In this document: positions 16,038-25,160 of the stretch, piece after piece
How the letters are laid out: every line of letters begins with the position of its first letter
How positions within the stretch are numbered: position 1 is the first letter of the stretch
Notes under the pieces: model-generated
Databases searched by the model: none
What the model saw: only the letters and a program-made list of their open reading frames with translations
What the model was told of the DNA's origin: nothing
Assembly (NCBI GenBank): GCA_050011815.1
Contig: JBEKIJ010000011.1
Location: 1-64,000, forward strand
Length of the DNA: 64,000 nucleotides
Direction: 5' to 3'
Source of the DNA: Chersky-840 sp050011815
GTDB taxonomy: Bacteria > Actinomycetota > Acidimicrobiia > Acidimicrobiales > UBA8190
Program-made: the position numbers and the translations under genes

Positions 16038-17972
16038 TCATTGTGACAGCCCCGTGTCCTCACGCTCCGGACCGCGTGGCGACGTGCTCGGTTTCTCGAC
16101 GAACGGTGCGTCGGTGTTGAGCGACATGGGCACGTGGGCCACGATGACGTCGGTCCGGGTTCTCAGCGCCGCCGACAGGACGACCTCCAAGTGGTTGTGC
16201 AGCAGGCGGTACCGCACGCGGGTCGGGACGACGACAGGGATGAGGACGACGATCTGCTGCTCGTCCCTGGCGGCCAGTTCCTCGTCGATGAGGGCCACGA
16301 TGGGCTTCACGACCGACGCATACTCGGTGTGCAGGACCCGCAACTCCACGCCCGGGTGCCACGCGTCCCACTGCCGGCTCAGGACCTCGGCCTCGTCGCC
16401 GTCGTCGGCGAAGGCCACGGTCACGGCCAGCACCTCATGGCCGATGGACAACGCTTCACTGAGGGCCCGGGATGTGAGGGTCGAGACCGTGGTCACGGGG
16501 ACGATCACGAACGAATCCCTGCTCCCGCGCGGCTTGGGGGGCAGCGTGGCGAACCCCAGGATCTCGACGACCCGGGCGTAGTAGCGGTGGATGCGTCGAA
16601 AGAGGGTGATGAAGACGACGACGGCCACGACGACGAGCCACCCACCGGAGGTGAACTTCGAGACGAGGAAGATGACGGTGGACACGGCGGTGGCGAACGC
16701 GCCCACCGCATTGATCACGGCCCGTTGTCTCCAGCGCGGTGGTCGCGTCCTGTGCCAGTGGACGACCAGACCCACTTGGGACAACGTGAAGCCGGTGAAG
16801 ACGCCGATGGCGAACATCGGGATCAACCGCTGCGTGGCACCGTGCACGGCGAGGAGCAGCCCGCCGGAGAACAGCGCCAACACCACGATCCCGTGGTTGT
16901 AGTTCTGGCGGTCGCCGCGCACCGTGAAGATGTGGGGGAGGTAGTCGTCACGAGCCAAGAGGCTGGCGAGAACCGGCAGCCCCCCGAACGACGTGTTGGC
17001 CGCCAGGGCCAAGGCCGCGGTCACGGCCAGCGACACGAGGTAGTACGCGAAGTGCCGGCCCACGGCTTCGCCCATGATCTGGCTGAGCGCGGTCTGACCG
17101 CTGCGGGGCTGGATGTGAAAGCGCAGGGCGAGGACGGCGAGTCCGAGCAGCATGGCGCTCAGGGTCAGGCCCAGCATGGCCTCGGTGCGCTTGGCCCGGA
17201 TCTGGCGGGGCTCGCGAAACAGCGGGACGCCGTTGGCGATGGCCTCCACCCCCGTGAGGGCGCTGCACCCCGCCGCGAAGGCCCGCAGGACAAGCAAGAC
17301 CCCGACCGTCTCGAGCCCGCCTGTGGCCGTGGTCGGACGTCCGAGCGGCGGCGCATGGAGGGCGAGGGGGTGGACGAGGCCGACGGCGACGATGCCCAGG
17401 ATGCCGACGATGAAGACCATCGTCGGCAGGAGAAAGGCTCGGGCGCTATCGCCCAGTCCCCGCAGGTTGAGCACCGTGACGAATGCCAACACCCCCAGGC
17501 ACAACGGCACGGTGGCCGACAGGAGCCCGGGGAACGCCGAGGTGAGCTGGCCCACGCCGGCTGCGATCGACACGGACACGGTGAGCGTGTAGTCCACGAC
17601 GAGAGATGCGGCGGCCACATGGCTGGCGTTGGTCCCGAGATTGGCGCGTGCCACCGCGTAGGCGCCGCCCCCGGACGGGTAGGCGTCGATGACCTGTCGG
17701 TAGGACAGGACGAGGATCAGGAGCAGCACCACGATGGCCACGGTGATGGGCAGGATGAGATGCAGCGCACCGACTCCCGCCACGGCCAGGACCACCAGGA
17801 TCGCCTCGGGGCCGTAGGCCACCGAGGTCAGTGCGTCGAGAGACAGCGCCGAGAGGCCCTGGACCTGAGTGATCTGCTCGTGGGCCGTCTGGCTCGACGC
17901 CAGGGGTTGGCCCACCAGCAGGCGCCACACCGACCCGGCGGTGACGTTTCGACGAGGTGGTGGGTCGGTCAC
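16038..17972 (-). CDS. APC-family amino acid/cation permease with C-terminal cytosolic domain
   Basis: The 644-residue protein has about twelve transmembrane segments of the APC superfamily. The N-terminal signature is LSALSLDALTSVAYGPEAIL followed by VIDAYPSGGGAYAVARANLG. The last 170 residues form a soluble domain with VIVPVTTVSTLTSRALSEAL and QQIVVLIPVVVPTRVRYRLL, resembling the nucleotide-binding-like tails of APC/KUP-type transporters. Substrate could be an amino acid or potassium; neither can be fixed by sequence alone. It sits upstream of the RDD gene on the same strand. Confidence 0.82.
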   Translation of the reverse strand: MTDPPPRRNVTAGSVWRLLVGQPLASSQTAHEQITQVQGLSALSLDALTSVAYGPEAILVVLAVAGVGALHLILPITVAIVVLLLILVLSYRQVIDAYPSGGGAYAVARANLGTNASHVAAASLVVDYTLTVSVSIAAGVGQLTSAFPGLLSATVPLCLGVLAFVTVLNLRGLGDSARAFLLPTMVFIVGILGIVAVGLVHPLALHAPPLGRPTTATGGLETVGVLLVLRAFAAGCSALTGVEAIANGVPLFREPRQIRAKRTEAMLGLTLSAMLLGLAVLALRFHIQPRSGQTALSQIMGEAVGRHFAYYLVSLAVTAALALAANTSFGGLPVLASLLARDDYLPHIFTVRGDRQNYNHGIVVLALFSGGLLLAVHGATQRLIPMFAIGVFTGFTLSQVGLVVHWHRTRPPRWRQRAVINAVGAFATAVSTVIFLVSKFTSGGWLVVVAVVVFITLFRRIHRYYARVVEILGFATLPPKPRGSRDSFVIVPVTTVSTLTSRALSEALSIGHEVLAVTVAFADDGDEAEVLSRQWDAWHPGVELRVLHTEYASVVKPIVALIDEELAARDEQQIVVLIPVVVPTRVRYRLLHNHLEVVLSAALRTRTDVIVAHVPMSLNTDAPFVEKPSTSPRGPEREDTGLSQ

Positions 17973-18056
17973 CGGTCCGGGGCCCGGGTCTCGGACCGGG
18001 GCGTCTGGTCTCGGCCCGGTGTTGAGCCACCGCGTCCACTCCGGTAGACCCTCTCC

Positions 18057-18806
18057 ATGTCCGTGCTCGAAGCGCTCGCCATCGTCGGCGTGGGCCTCGT
18101 CGCCGGGACCATCAACACCATCGTGGGCTCAGGTTCGCTCATCACCTTTCCCACCCTGCTGGCGTTCGGCTTCTCCCCGGTGGTGGCCAATGTCAGCAAC
18201 TCCGTGGGGCTCGTGGCAGGGACCTTGAGCGGCTCCATCGCGTACCGGTCGGAGCTGCGGGGCCAGCGGCCCCGGTTGTTGGTCTTGGGGGCCGCCGCCC
18301 TGGGCGGGGGCGCCACCGGTGCGGCGTTGCTGCTGGCCCTGCCCGGAAGCGTGTTTCGCCACGTGGTGCCCGTGCTCATCCTGGTGGCCTGCGTGCTGGT
18401 GGCGTTGCAGCCTCGCCTGTCGGCGCGCCTCGCGCTTCGAGCGGATCGCCCTGCGCACGGCGGCGCCGTGTTGTTCGTGACCGTCTTCTTGACCGGCGTG
18501 TACGGAGGGTACTTCGGGGCCGCCCAGGGCGTGATCCTCCTGGCGTTACTCGGCATCTTCCTCACCGATCATCTGCAACGGCTCAATGCCACCAAGAACG
18601 TGCTCGCCCTCGTGGTCAACGCCGTCGCCGGGATCATCTTCATCGTCTTCGCCCACGTGGCGTGGGAGGCGGCCGGGCTCTTGGCCGCCGGTTCGGTCGT
18701 CGGAGGGCAAGTGGGTGGGACGGTAGGCCGCCGGCTTCCGGCCCCGCTCTTGCGCGGCATCATCATCGTCGTGGGCGTCATCGCCGCCATTGCCCTGCTC
18801 GCCTGA
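18057..18806 (+). CDS. TauE/SafE-family (TSUP) anion exporter
   Basis: The 249-residue protein has seven to eight hydrophobic helices with the family repeats: GLVAGTINTIVGSGSLITFP in the first half and VYGGYFGAAQGVILLALLG in the second. TSUP proteins carry sulfite, sulfoacetate, thiosulfate or other organosulfur anions across the membrane. The ATG at 18057 is close to the divergent APC gene start at 17972. No sulfonate-degrading gene is next to it, so the substrate stays open. Confidence 0.85.
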   Translation: MSVLEALAIVGVGLVAGTINTIVGSGSLITFPTLLAFGFSPVVANVSNSVGLVAGTLSGSIAYRSELRGQRPRLLVLGAAALGGGATGAALLLALPGSVFRHVVPVLILVACVLVALQPRLSARLALRADRPAHGGAVLFVTVFLTGVYGGYFGAAQGVILLALLGIFLTDHLQRLNATKNVLALVVNAVAGIIFIVFAHVAWEAAGLLAAGSVVGGQVGGTVGRRLPAPLLRGIIIVVGVIAAIALLA

Positions 18807-18862
18807 TGGCGCCAGGGTAGGCGTCCGGACGAGCGCCACACCGGCGGAGGAGGAGGCAAGAC

Positions 18863-19753
18863 GTGCGCCTGGGCATCGTGACACCGGTGGTGAGCCTCAA
18901 TCCCCGCTTCGACGTCCCCCCATGGGAGCAAGAGGGCGGGATCGACGACATCGTCGAGGTGGCCCGGGCCGCCGAGCGCCTGGGGTACGGGTGGGTGTCG
19001 TGCCCCGAACACGTGGCCATTCCGGTGGACAGCGCCGCCATCCGGGGCGGGCGGTACTGGGATCCCCTCACGACCTTGAGCTTCGTGGCGGCGTCGACGG
19101 GCACCATCGGGCTTCTCTCCCATGTCCTGGTGCTCGGCTACCACCATCCGCTCGAGGTGGTCAAGCGCTACGGCACGCTCGACGTCGCCAGCGGTGGACG
19201 GGTCATCCTCGGTGTCGGCGTGGGGTCGCTCGAAGCGGAGTTCGAGTTGTTGGGCGCACCGTTCGCGGGCCGGGGGGCGCGTAGCGACGACGCCCTCCGG
19301 GCCATCCGGGCGTCGTTCTCCGAACGGGTGCCGACCTACTCGGGGACGCACTTCGAGTACTCGGGCTTCGTCGTCGAGCCCAGCGGCGTCCAGCCCCGGG
19401 TGCGCATCTGGGTGGGAGGCCGAACCCGGCGGTCCCTGCGCCGCGCCCTCGAACTCGGCGACGGGTGGATCCCCTTCGGCCTGGCGCCCGATGACCTGCG
19501 CACCATGCTCGGTGCCGGCGACGTGGTGGCGGCCCTCGAGCGCCGGGACCACGGTTTCGACGTGGTGCTCGCACCCGAGCCACCCCTTGATCCTCTCGGC
19601 GATCCCGAGGCCACCGCGAGGACGGTGCGGGGGTATCGCGACATCGGGGCGACGGGCCTGTCGCTGCGCTTTCGCCACCGGTCTCGTGACCATTACCTCG
19701 AACAGCTCGAGGCCATGATGGAGGTGCCCGAGGTCGCCGACGAGCGTCGGTGA
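18863..19753 (+). CDS. LLM-class (luciferase-like) F420-dependent oxidoreductase
   Basis: A GTG at 18863 behind a strong GGAGGAGG site starts a 296-residue TIM-barrel protein. Features of the F420-dependent LLM group are ARAAERLGYGWVSCPEHVAI, STGTIGLLSHVLVLGYHHPL, LDVASGGRVILGVGVGS and the late RIWVGGRTRRSLRRALELGD. These enzymes use reduced F420 or FMN for hydride transfer to varied substrates. It is followed by an RraA-like gene 58 bp downstream on the same strand. Confidence 0.85.
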   Translation: MRLGIVTPVVSLNPRFDVPPWEQEGGIDDIVEVARAAERLGYGWVSCPEHVAIPVDSAAIRGGRYWDPLTTLSFVAASTGTIGLLSHVLVLGYHHPLEVVKRYGTLDVASGGRVILGVGVGSLEAEFELLGAPFAGRGARSDDALRAIRASFSERVPTYSGTHFEYSGFVVEPSGVQPRVRIWVGGRTRRSLRRALELGDGWIPFGLAPDDLRTMLGAGDVVAALERRDHGFDVVLAPEPPLDPLGDPEATARTVRGYRDIGATGLSLRFRHRSRDHYLEQLEAMMEVPEVADERR

Positions 19754-19811
19754 GCGCGGAGCTACCATCGCCTCCCGTCCCCGCACCGACACAGATTGGG
19801 AGCAGCCCGCC

Positions 19812-20459
19812 ATGCCCGGTTCTCAACAGTCCTCTGACCACGCGGCCCTGGTGGCGCAGCTCCTCACGCTCGGCGCCGCCACCGTGGGGGAGTCGGGGGG
19901 CCGCCCCATGCGCGCCCGCATCAAGGCGGTGTGGCCCGGGGCCCGCCTGGCGGCGCCCGCCTTCCCCGTGCGCTGCAGTCCGGCCGACAACCTCGCGCTG
20001 CACGTGGCGGTGGCGAACGCCCCCGCCGGCAGCGCACTGGCCGTCGACGTGGGGGAGGAGGACGAGCTCGGGTACTGGGGCGAGGTACTGACCACCGCCG
20101 CGCAGGCGCGGGGGATCACGGGCCTCGTGATCGACGGAGGCGTGCGCGACACGACCGCGCTAAAGGAACACGGGTTCCCGGTGTTCTCCACCACGGTGGC
20201 CCTGCGAGGTGCCTCGAAGAACCGCCCCGGCGCCGTGGGCGCTCCCGTCGAGGTCGGCGGCGTGTCGGTGGCGGCGGGGGACTGGCTCGTCGGGGACGCC
20301 GACGGCGTGGCGGTTGTCAGCGCGGCGGCGATCGAGGATGTGCTCGGTGCCGGTCGGGCGCGCGCCGAGAAGGAAGAGGCGATGTTCGGCGCCTTGCGCC
20401 AGGGTCGCACCACCGTGGAGCTCCTCGGGCTCGATCCCTCCCCGGTGACCGGCGCCTGA
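19812..20459 (+). CDS. RraA-like / 4-hydroxy-4-methyl-2-oxoglutarate aldolase-family protein
   Basis: The 215-residue protein matches the RraA fold: LGAATVGESGGRPMRARIKA, PADNLALHVAVANAPAGSAL, WGEVLTTAAQARGITGLVID followed by GGVRD, where the Asp is the metal-site residue of HMG/CHA aldolases, and late GDWLVGDADGVAVVS. Members either cleave 4-hydroxy-2-oxo acids or act as RNase E inhibitors; the retained metal site favours the aldolase or a decarboxylase role. The neighbouring dehydrogenase, cupin and AllA-like genes suggest organic-acid or ureide catabolism. Confidence 0.82.
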   Translation: MPGSQQSSDHAALVAQLLTLGAATVGESGGRPMRARIKAVWPGARLAAPAFPVRCSPADNLALHVAVANAPAGSALAVDVGEEDELGYWGEVLTTAAQARGITGLVIDGGVRDTTALKEHGFPVFSTTVALRGASKNRPGAVGAPVEVGGVSVAAGDWLVGDADGVAVVSAAAIEDVLGAGRARAEKEEAMFGALRQGRTTVELLGLDPSPVTGA

Positions 20460-20513
20460 CCTCCACCCTCGTGATCCCCGCCCGGGCGTCATGGCCCACG
20501 ATGGGCGGGTGCC

Positions 20514-21464
20514 TCAGGTGGTGACGAGGTTGGAGGGCTTGCGTCCGGCGAGCACGTCGCACACCCCCTGGCAGGCGACGCGGGCCATCTGGGTCCTAGT
20601 GGCGTGGCTGGCGCTGCCGATGTGGGGGAGCAGCACGGTGCGGGGAGCGGTCAGCAGGCGGGGGTGCACGTCGGGTTCGCGCTCATAGACATCGAGGCCG
20701 GCCGCGAAGAGGGCTCCGGTGGACAGGGCGTGGGCCAGAGCCTCCTCGTCGACGACCGGTCCTCGAGCGGTGTTCACCACGACGGCGTGGGGTCGCAGCA
20801 GAGCCAGTTCCCGCGCCCCGATGAGATGCCTGGTGGCGTCGGTCAAGGGAACGTGCAGGCTGAGGATGTCGCACTCGGCCAAGAGGTCGTCGAGCCGGGC
20901 CACATAGCCGGGCAGCCCCGTGGGCTTTCGGGTGTGGTGCAGGACCTGCATGCCGAACCCCGAGGCGCGCCGGGCCACGGCTTTCCCGATGCGTCCGTAG
21001 CCGACGAGGCCCAGCGTGGCACCGTGCACGTCGTATCCCAGGTACTGGGTCACCCCCCAACCCGACCAGGCACCGCCACGCAGGTCGCGCTCGGCATCAG
21101 AGGCGAGTCGTGAGGCGGCCAGGATCAGGAGAAAGGCCACATCGGCGGTGGTCTCGTCGAGGACGCCGGGGGTGTTGCACACCGCCACGCCCAACCGCTG
21201 TGCCGCGGCGACGTCGATGTTGTCGTACCCCACAGCCACGTTCCCGACGACGCGAAGGCGATGCGATGCACCCGCCCCGAGCACGACCTCGTCGACGCGG
21301 TCGGTGAGGAGGCACACCACGGCGTCGACCGTCGTGGCCGCCTCGACGAGCTCGGCATGGGTGTAGGGCGTGTCGCCGGAGCGCTGGAGCACCTCGTGGC
21401 CGTCGTCGACGAGGGGGTCGAGGCCTCCCTCGGGGAGCCGGCGGGTTACGAGGACGCGCGCCAC
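20514..21464 (-). CDS. D-2-hydroxyacid dehydrogenase (glyoxylate/hydroxypyruvate reductase type)
   Basis: The 316-residue protein has the D-specific 2-hydroxyacid dehydrogenase layout. The NAD-binding motif is in GATLGLVGYGRIGKAVARRA, the substrate-binding Arg in VVNTARGPVVDEEALAHAL, the catalytic Glu in GLDVYEREP and the catalytic His in VLLPHIGSASHATR. It should interconvert a 2-oxo acid (glyoxylate, hydroxypyruvate or similar) and its D-2-hydroxy acid. It converges on the RraA-like gene and lies 34 bp downstream of a cupin gene on its own strand. Confidence 0.9.
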   Translation of the reverse strand: MARVLVTRRLPEGGLDPLVDDGHEVLQRSGDTPYTHAELVEAATTVDAVVCLLTDRVDEVVLGAGASHRLRVVGNVAVGYDNIDVAAAQRLGVAVCNTPGVLDETTADVAFLLILAASRLASDAERDLRGGAWSGWGVTQYLGYDVHGATLGLVGYGRIGKAVARRASGFGMQVLHHTRKPTGLPGYVARLDDLLAECDILSLHVPLTDATRHLIGARELALLRPHAVVVNTARGPVVDEEALAHALSTGALFAAGLDVYEREPDVHPRLLTAPRTVLLPHIGSASHATRTQMARVACQGVCDVLAGRKPSNLVTT

Positions 21465-21498
21465 GACCGTGGGGAGTTCGTCGGGCTCCGGACCGGGC

Positions 21499-21882
21499 TC
21501 AATGGACGGTGTAGTCGATCGGCTCCGAGCCCTTCACGCCGATGGCGAAGCAGAAACAGTGGATGGGCGCGTGGTCGCTCACAGGGCGGAGGCTGTGGAC
21601 CTTGTCCGGAGGGATGTGCACGAGGTCTCCCTGGACGATGTCACGGTCCTCGCCGTCGATGGTCATGATGCCGCGTCCCGACGTCACGTAGTAGAACTCG
21701 TGGGTCGGGTGGGAGTGAGGGTAGACATAGCCCCCTCCGGCCACCTCGAACTCGTTCACGAGCTCGAGAAATCCTCCGTCGGTGATCTCCTTCATCTCGC
21801 GCGACTTGAAGAGCCACCACACCGGGACCGTGCCGTTGTGCTCGACCACGGGCTCCACGTCCTCGATGCTGCGAACGTCCAT
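21499..21882 (-). CDS. Single-domain cupin protein
   Basis: The 127-residue protein carries both cupin motifs: HSHPTHEFYYVTSGRGIMTI with the metal-binding His/His/Glu set, and GDLVHIPPDKVHSLRPV with the second-motif histidine. Small stand-alone cupins act as isomerases, dioxygenases or sensors of small acids. It is transcribed towards the hydroxyacid dehydrogenase and divergently from the AllA-like gene, with a perfect palindrome in the 75-bp gap. The substrate is unknown. Confidence 0.85.
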   Translation of the reverse strand: MDVRSIEDVEPVVEHNGTVPVWWLFKSREMKEITDGGFLELVNEFEVAGGGYVYPHSHPTHEFYYVTSGRGIMTIDGEDRDIVQGDLVHIPPDKVHSLRPVSDHAPIHCFCFAIGVKGSEPIDYTVH

Positions 21883-21921
21883 CGCCTGATCCTCCTCCGC
21901 TCTCGATTCACGGGCCGTAGA

Positions 21922-21937
21922 CTGACGGCGCCGTCAG
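21922..21937. promoter_or_regulatory. Perfect 16-bp palindrome, probable operator
   Basis: CTGACGGCGCCGTCAG is a perfect inverted repeat in the 75-bp gap between the divergent cupin and AllA-like genes. Its size and position suit a TetR- or GntR-type dimer that controls both directions. No such regulator gene lies next to it. Confidence 0.55.
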
Positions 21938-21957
21938 CGTAGATCAGGGGGTCGCAT

Positions 21958-22461
21958 ATGGCCGAAGGCGCAAGGCGTCTCGTCGCCGGGCCGGTCGGGG
22001 CCGAGGCGTGGGCTCCGTTCGGATGGCTGCCCGTCCCCGACACCGACCCCACCGACGGGTCCCACCGGCTCGAGTACCAGTGGGCGGATGCCCACGTGAA
22101 CGTGATCAGCCACGCCCCTGACGAGGTGGAGCACGACGGCGATGGACTGCGGTGTGACCAGATGTTCCGCCACGACACCCACACCCAGGTGCTCCTGGCG
22201 CTCAACGGACCCTCGGTGATCGCCGTCGCCCCCGCGGACGCCGACCTGTCCAGTGCGGCGGGCCTCGATGCCGTCCGGGCCTTTCGCCTGGAGAAGCTCG
22301 ACGCCGTGGTGTTGCACCGGGGCACCTGGCACTGGGGCCCGTTCCCCCTGGGTGACGAGCCCGTGCTGTTGTTCAACGTGCAGGGCCTGGGCTACGCGAA
22401 GGACAACGCCTCGTTCGATCTCCGGGCTCGAGGGGTGCAGCTGGTGGTCGTGGAGAGCTGA
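21958..22461 (+). CDS. Ureidoglycolate lyase (AllA)-like protein
   Basis: The 167-residue protein has the AllA cupin-like pattern: EAWAPFGWLPVPDTDPTDGS near the N-terminus, LRCDQMFRHDTHTQVLLALN, and the late VVLHRGTWHWGPFPLGDEP with the histidines expected for ureidoglycolate lyase. AllA releases urea from ureidoglycolate to give glyoxylate, which the nearby D-2-hydroxyacid dehydrogenase could reduce. The ATG at 21958 follows AGGGGG. No other allantoin-pathway gene is visible, so a different hydroxy-acid substrate is possible. Confidence 0.75.
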   Translation: MAEGARRLVAGPVGAEAWAPFGWLPVPDTDPTDGSHRLEYQWADAHVNVISHAPDEVEHDGDGLRCDQMFRHDTHTQVLLALNGPSVIAVAPADADLSSAAGLDAVRAFRLEKLDAVVLHRGTWHWGPFPLGDEPVLLFNVQGLGYAKDNASFDLRARGVQLVVVES

Positions 22462-22593
22462 GGCCGAACGGGCCACGCCCGGAGGGCGATGACCAAAGCG
22501 GGCGGGAGTCGGTCACAATCGGCTCGTCATGGGAGAACGCGCCACGGGCCGGATGCCGTGGTCGGTGATGGGGCCGGACGTGGGGGGTAACCC

Positions 22594-25107
22594 GTGAGGT
22601 TCTCGAGGCGGCGGCTGCTCGCCGCCGCCCCCCTGGCGGCGGCGGCCGTCACCGGTGCGGGTCTCGAGGGGTGCGGCGGACCCTACGACGTCGCCGATCA
22701 TCCCGTCGGGCTGCTCGGCGGGCCCGACCTCTGGGACATCCCCGACGCGGCGTGGCGCCGGGCGCTCGGGAGCCATCCCGTCGGGGCGACCGGCACGGTG
22801 GCGCCGCTGGGCACGACGGCCCGACCCCAGAGCCGCACCAAGCGGGGGATCCCGGTCGGTGGGATCGGGACGGGGGCTTTCATGCTCAATCTCTCGGGGT
22901 CCTTCGGTCCTTGGCATCTCGACATCGGTGGGGACGACTCGGTCACCTCTCGGTGGGGGTCGCCCCGGAACAGTGGGTTCGAGGACCGCTACCTTCCCCA
23001 GGCGGCGTTCCACATCTTCATCTCGAACGCGGCGGGGACCACGGTGCGGTCTCTCGCCACCGAAGACCTCCTCCCGGCGTGGCCCCTGCTCGATCCGGGG
23101 TCCGGCCTGTACGCGGCGCTCTTCCCCAAGGCGTGGTTCGTCTACGAGCAGTTGCCGCTCCCGGTTGCGCTCAAGCAGCTGTCCCCGTACGTGGCCCGCG
23201 ATGTGCGCCGTTCTTCGCTGCCCGGCGGGCTCTTCCAATTGGCGGTCTCCAATCCCACCAACGCGACGGCGAACGTGGCGTGCATGTTCAGTTACCCCAA
23301 CGCCCCGTTCCGATTGCCCACCGCCCAGTACCTCTACACGCGCCAGGGACTCAGCTCCTCGATGGTCCAGGAACCGGGCACCGTCGGCGTGCGGTTGCAG
23401 GCCGAGGACCCCGCCAATGTCCCCGAGACCCAGCGCACCGAATGGGTCATCGCCGGGCGCGGACCCAGTGGCTCGCTCGTGACCGCCACCGAGGACTGGG
23501 CCGGCGACGGCGACGGTTCGGACCTCCTGGCCGCCTTTGGGGAGGGTCACCTCCCCAACGAACCGATCGACCCGCGCCGTCTCGGGCTCGCCGGTGCGGT
23601 GTGTGTGTCGTTCACCCTGGCTCCCGGGCAACAGGGCGCGGCCACCTTCGCGCTGGCCTGGGACTTCCCCGAGGTGCAGTTCCGCAATCCGGTCGACGGC
23701 ACCCGCTGGCGCAAGCGCTACACGCAGTGGTACCCGGGCTCGTACCAAGGATGGGCGATCGCACGGGACATGCTCGACGACATCTCGCGCCTGGAGCGCG
23801 GCATCGACGCCTGGTGGTTGCCGGTCGCCGAAGATCCCGTCTATCCGTTGTGGCTGCGGTGTGCGGCGCTCAACGAGCTCTATTACGACGTGTTCGGCGG
23901 CGTCTTCTGGGAGAACGGCTGCATCACCAAACCCAAGCGTTTCGGGGCGCGCCCCGGGCAGCATCTCTACTTCACGTTGGAGACCGACGTGTTCAGGGAC
24001 TGCGAGTCGTTGGATGTCCGTCACTACGAGACCCGGCATCTGCTCGAGCTCTTCCCCACCATCGAGCGCGACGTGCTGCTGGGCTGGGCCGACATGGTCA
24101 TGGCCGATCCCCTGGGCCGCACTCCTCACGACGCCGGCTCACCGGTCGACGACCCCTGGTTCGTGGTGAGCCAGTACTCCGCCACTCGGCCCGGCGAACC
24201 CCCCTTGCGGGTCGACTGGCTCGACCTGCCTTCCAAGTTCGTGCAGCAGGCCCACGCGTACTGGCACTACACCGGGGACGAGGCCTTTGCCTCCGAGGTG
24301 TACCCGGCCCTGGTGCGGACGATGACGCATCTCCTGACTCTCGACGTCGACGGTGACGGGATCCCCGACGCGCACGGGTGGTGCACCACCTACGACGCCA
24401 TCACCATGGTGGGAGCCGCCAGCTACGTGGCCGCCCACTTCATCAGCGCCTGCCAGGCCTTGGCCGACTTCGCCTCGGTCTTCGACACCAACGAGGCCTA
24501 TGGCCGCTGGACCGCGGCGGCCGCCCAGGCCCGGGCGAGCGCCGAAGCCCAACTGTGGGTCCAGAGCGAGGGCTTCTACCGTCTCGACAGCGGCGGTCCC
24601 TTCAGTCCCGCCCTGCTCGCCGACGCCCTGTGCGGTCAGCGCTACGCGGCGCGAGACGGCCTGCCCGATGTGCTCGACCCGGACCGGATGGCCTCGCATC
24701 TGGCTCAGGCGTACCGGTTGAACGTCCTGGGCGTGGCTCAGGCCCAGATGGGTGCGACCAACGCCGTGGACCCGTCGGGTGTGCCCATCGACGCCGAGCA
24801 GGGCAGGGCGGTGTGGCCGGGGGGCACGTATTTCACCGCCGCGGTCATGCACGCCGTGGGCGAGGCGACGGGACGCTCCGACCTCGTCGCCAACGCCCTC
24901 ACCACGGGGTACGGCGTGTACCGCACCACCTACGACGACGACCGGACGGCGTTCTGGTTCGACACCCCGGCGCTGTGGATCCCGACCGGGAACCTCGAGG
25001 AACCGGTGGTGTACCGGGCCGCCGGCTACCAGCGCTGTCGGGGAGCCTGGGAGCTGCTGGTGGCGATCAAGGCTCCCTTCCCGCCGGGGTGGAATCCCCC
25101 GGGGTGA
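22594..25107 (+). CDS. Tat-exported GH116-like protein (glucosylceramidase/beta-glucosidase fold)
   Basis: The 837-residue protein begins with a twin-arginine signal (FSRRRLLAAAPLAAAAVTG) followed by a Cys at 27 in LEGC, a weak lipobox. Residues 80-380 form the GH116 N-terminal beta-domain (GIPVGGIGTGAFMLNLSGSF), followed by the alpha/alpha barrel with LNELYYDVFGG, where E428 matches the family nucleophile, and LDVDGDGIPDAHG. The acid/base segment, DQTYD in GBA2-type enzymes, reads CTTYD here, so the usual catalytic Asp may be missing. Start is a GTG at 22594. It probably acts on a glycoconjugate outside the membrane, but activity is uncertain. Confidence 0.75.
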   Translation: MRFSRRRLLAAAPLAAAAVTGAGLEGCGGPYDVADHPVGLLGGPDLWDIPDAAWRRALGSHPVGATGTVAPLGTTARPQSRTKRGIPVGGIGTGAFMLNLSGSFGPWHLDIGGDDSVTSRWGSPRNSGFEDRYLPQAAFHIFISNAAGTTVRSLATEDLLPAWPLLDPGSGLYAALFPKAWFVYEQLPLPVALKQLSPYVARDVRRSSLPGGLFQLAVSNPTNATANVACMFSYPNAPFRLPTAQYLYTRQGLSSSMVQEPGTVGVRLQAEDPANVPETQRTEWVIAGRGPSGSLVTATEDWAGDGDGSDLLAAFGEGHLPNEPIDPRRLGLAGAVCVSFTLAPGQQGAATFALAWDFPEVQFRNPVDGTRWRKRYTQWYPGSYQGWAIARDMLDDISRLERGIDAWWLPVAEDPVYPLWLRCAALNELYYDVFGGVFWENGCITKPKRFGARPGQHLYFTLETDVFRDCESLDVRHYETRHLLELFPTIERDVLLGWADMVMADPLGRTPHDAGSPVDDPWFVVSQYSATRPGEPPLRVDWLDLPSKFVQQAHAYWHYTGDEAFASEVYPALVRTMTHLLTLDVDGDGIPDAHGWCTTYDAITMVGAASYVAAHFISACQALADFASVFDTNEAYGRWTAAAAQARASAEAQLWVQSEGFYRLDSGGPFSPALLADALCGQRYAARDGLPDVLDPDRMASHLAQAYRLNVLGVAQAQMGATNAVDPSGVPIDAEQGRAVWPGGTYFTAAVMHAVGEATGRSDLVANALTTGYGVYRTTYDDDRTAFWFDTPALWIPTGNLEEPVVYRAAGYQRCRGAWELLVAIKAPFPPGWNPPG

Positions 25108-25160
25108 CCTCGGATTCGAAATGGTCACGACCGGGTGCGGCCGCGAGCCATGATCAAGTC

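Noticed and set aside
22513..24129. Long minus-strand frame opposite the GH116-like gene
   Set aside because: No recognisable domain, Arg/Glu/Pro-rich, antisense to a Tat-signal protein with family motifs.
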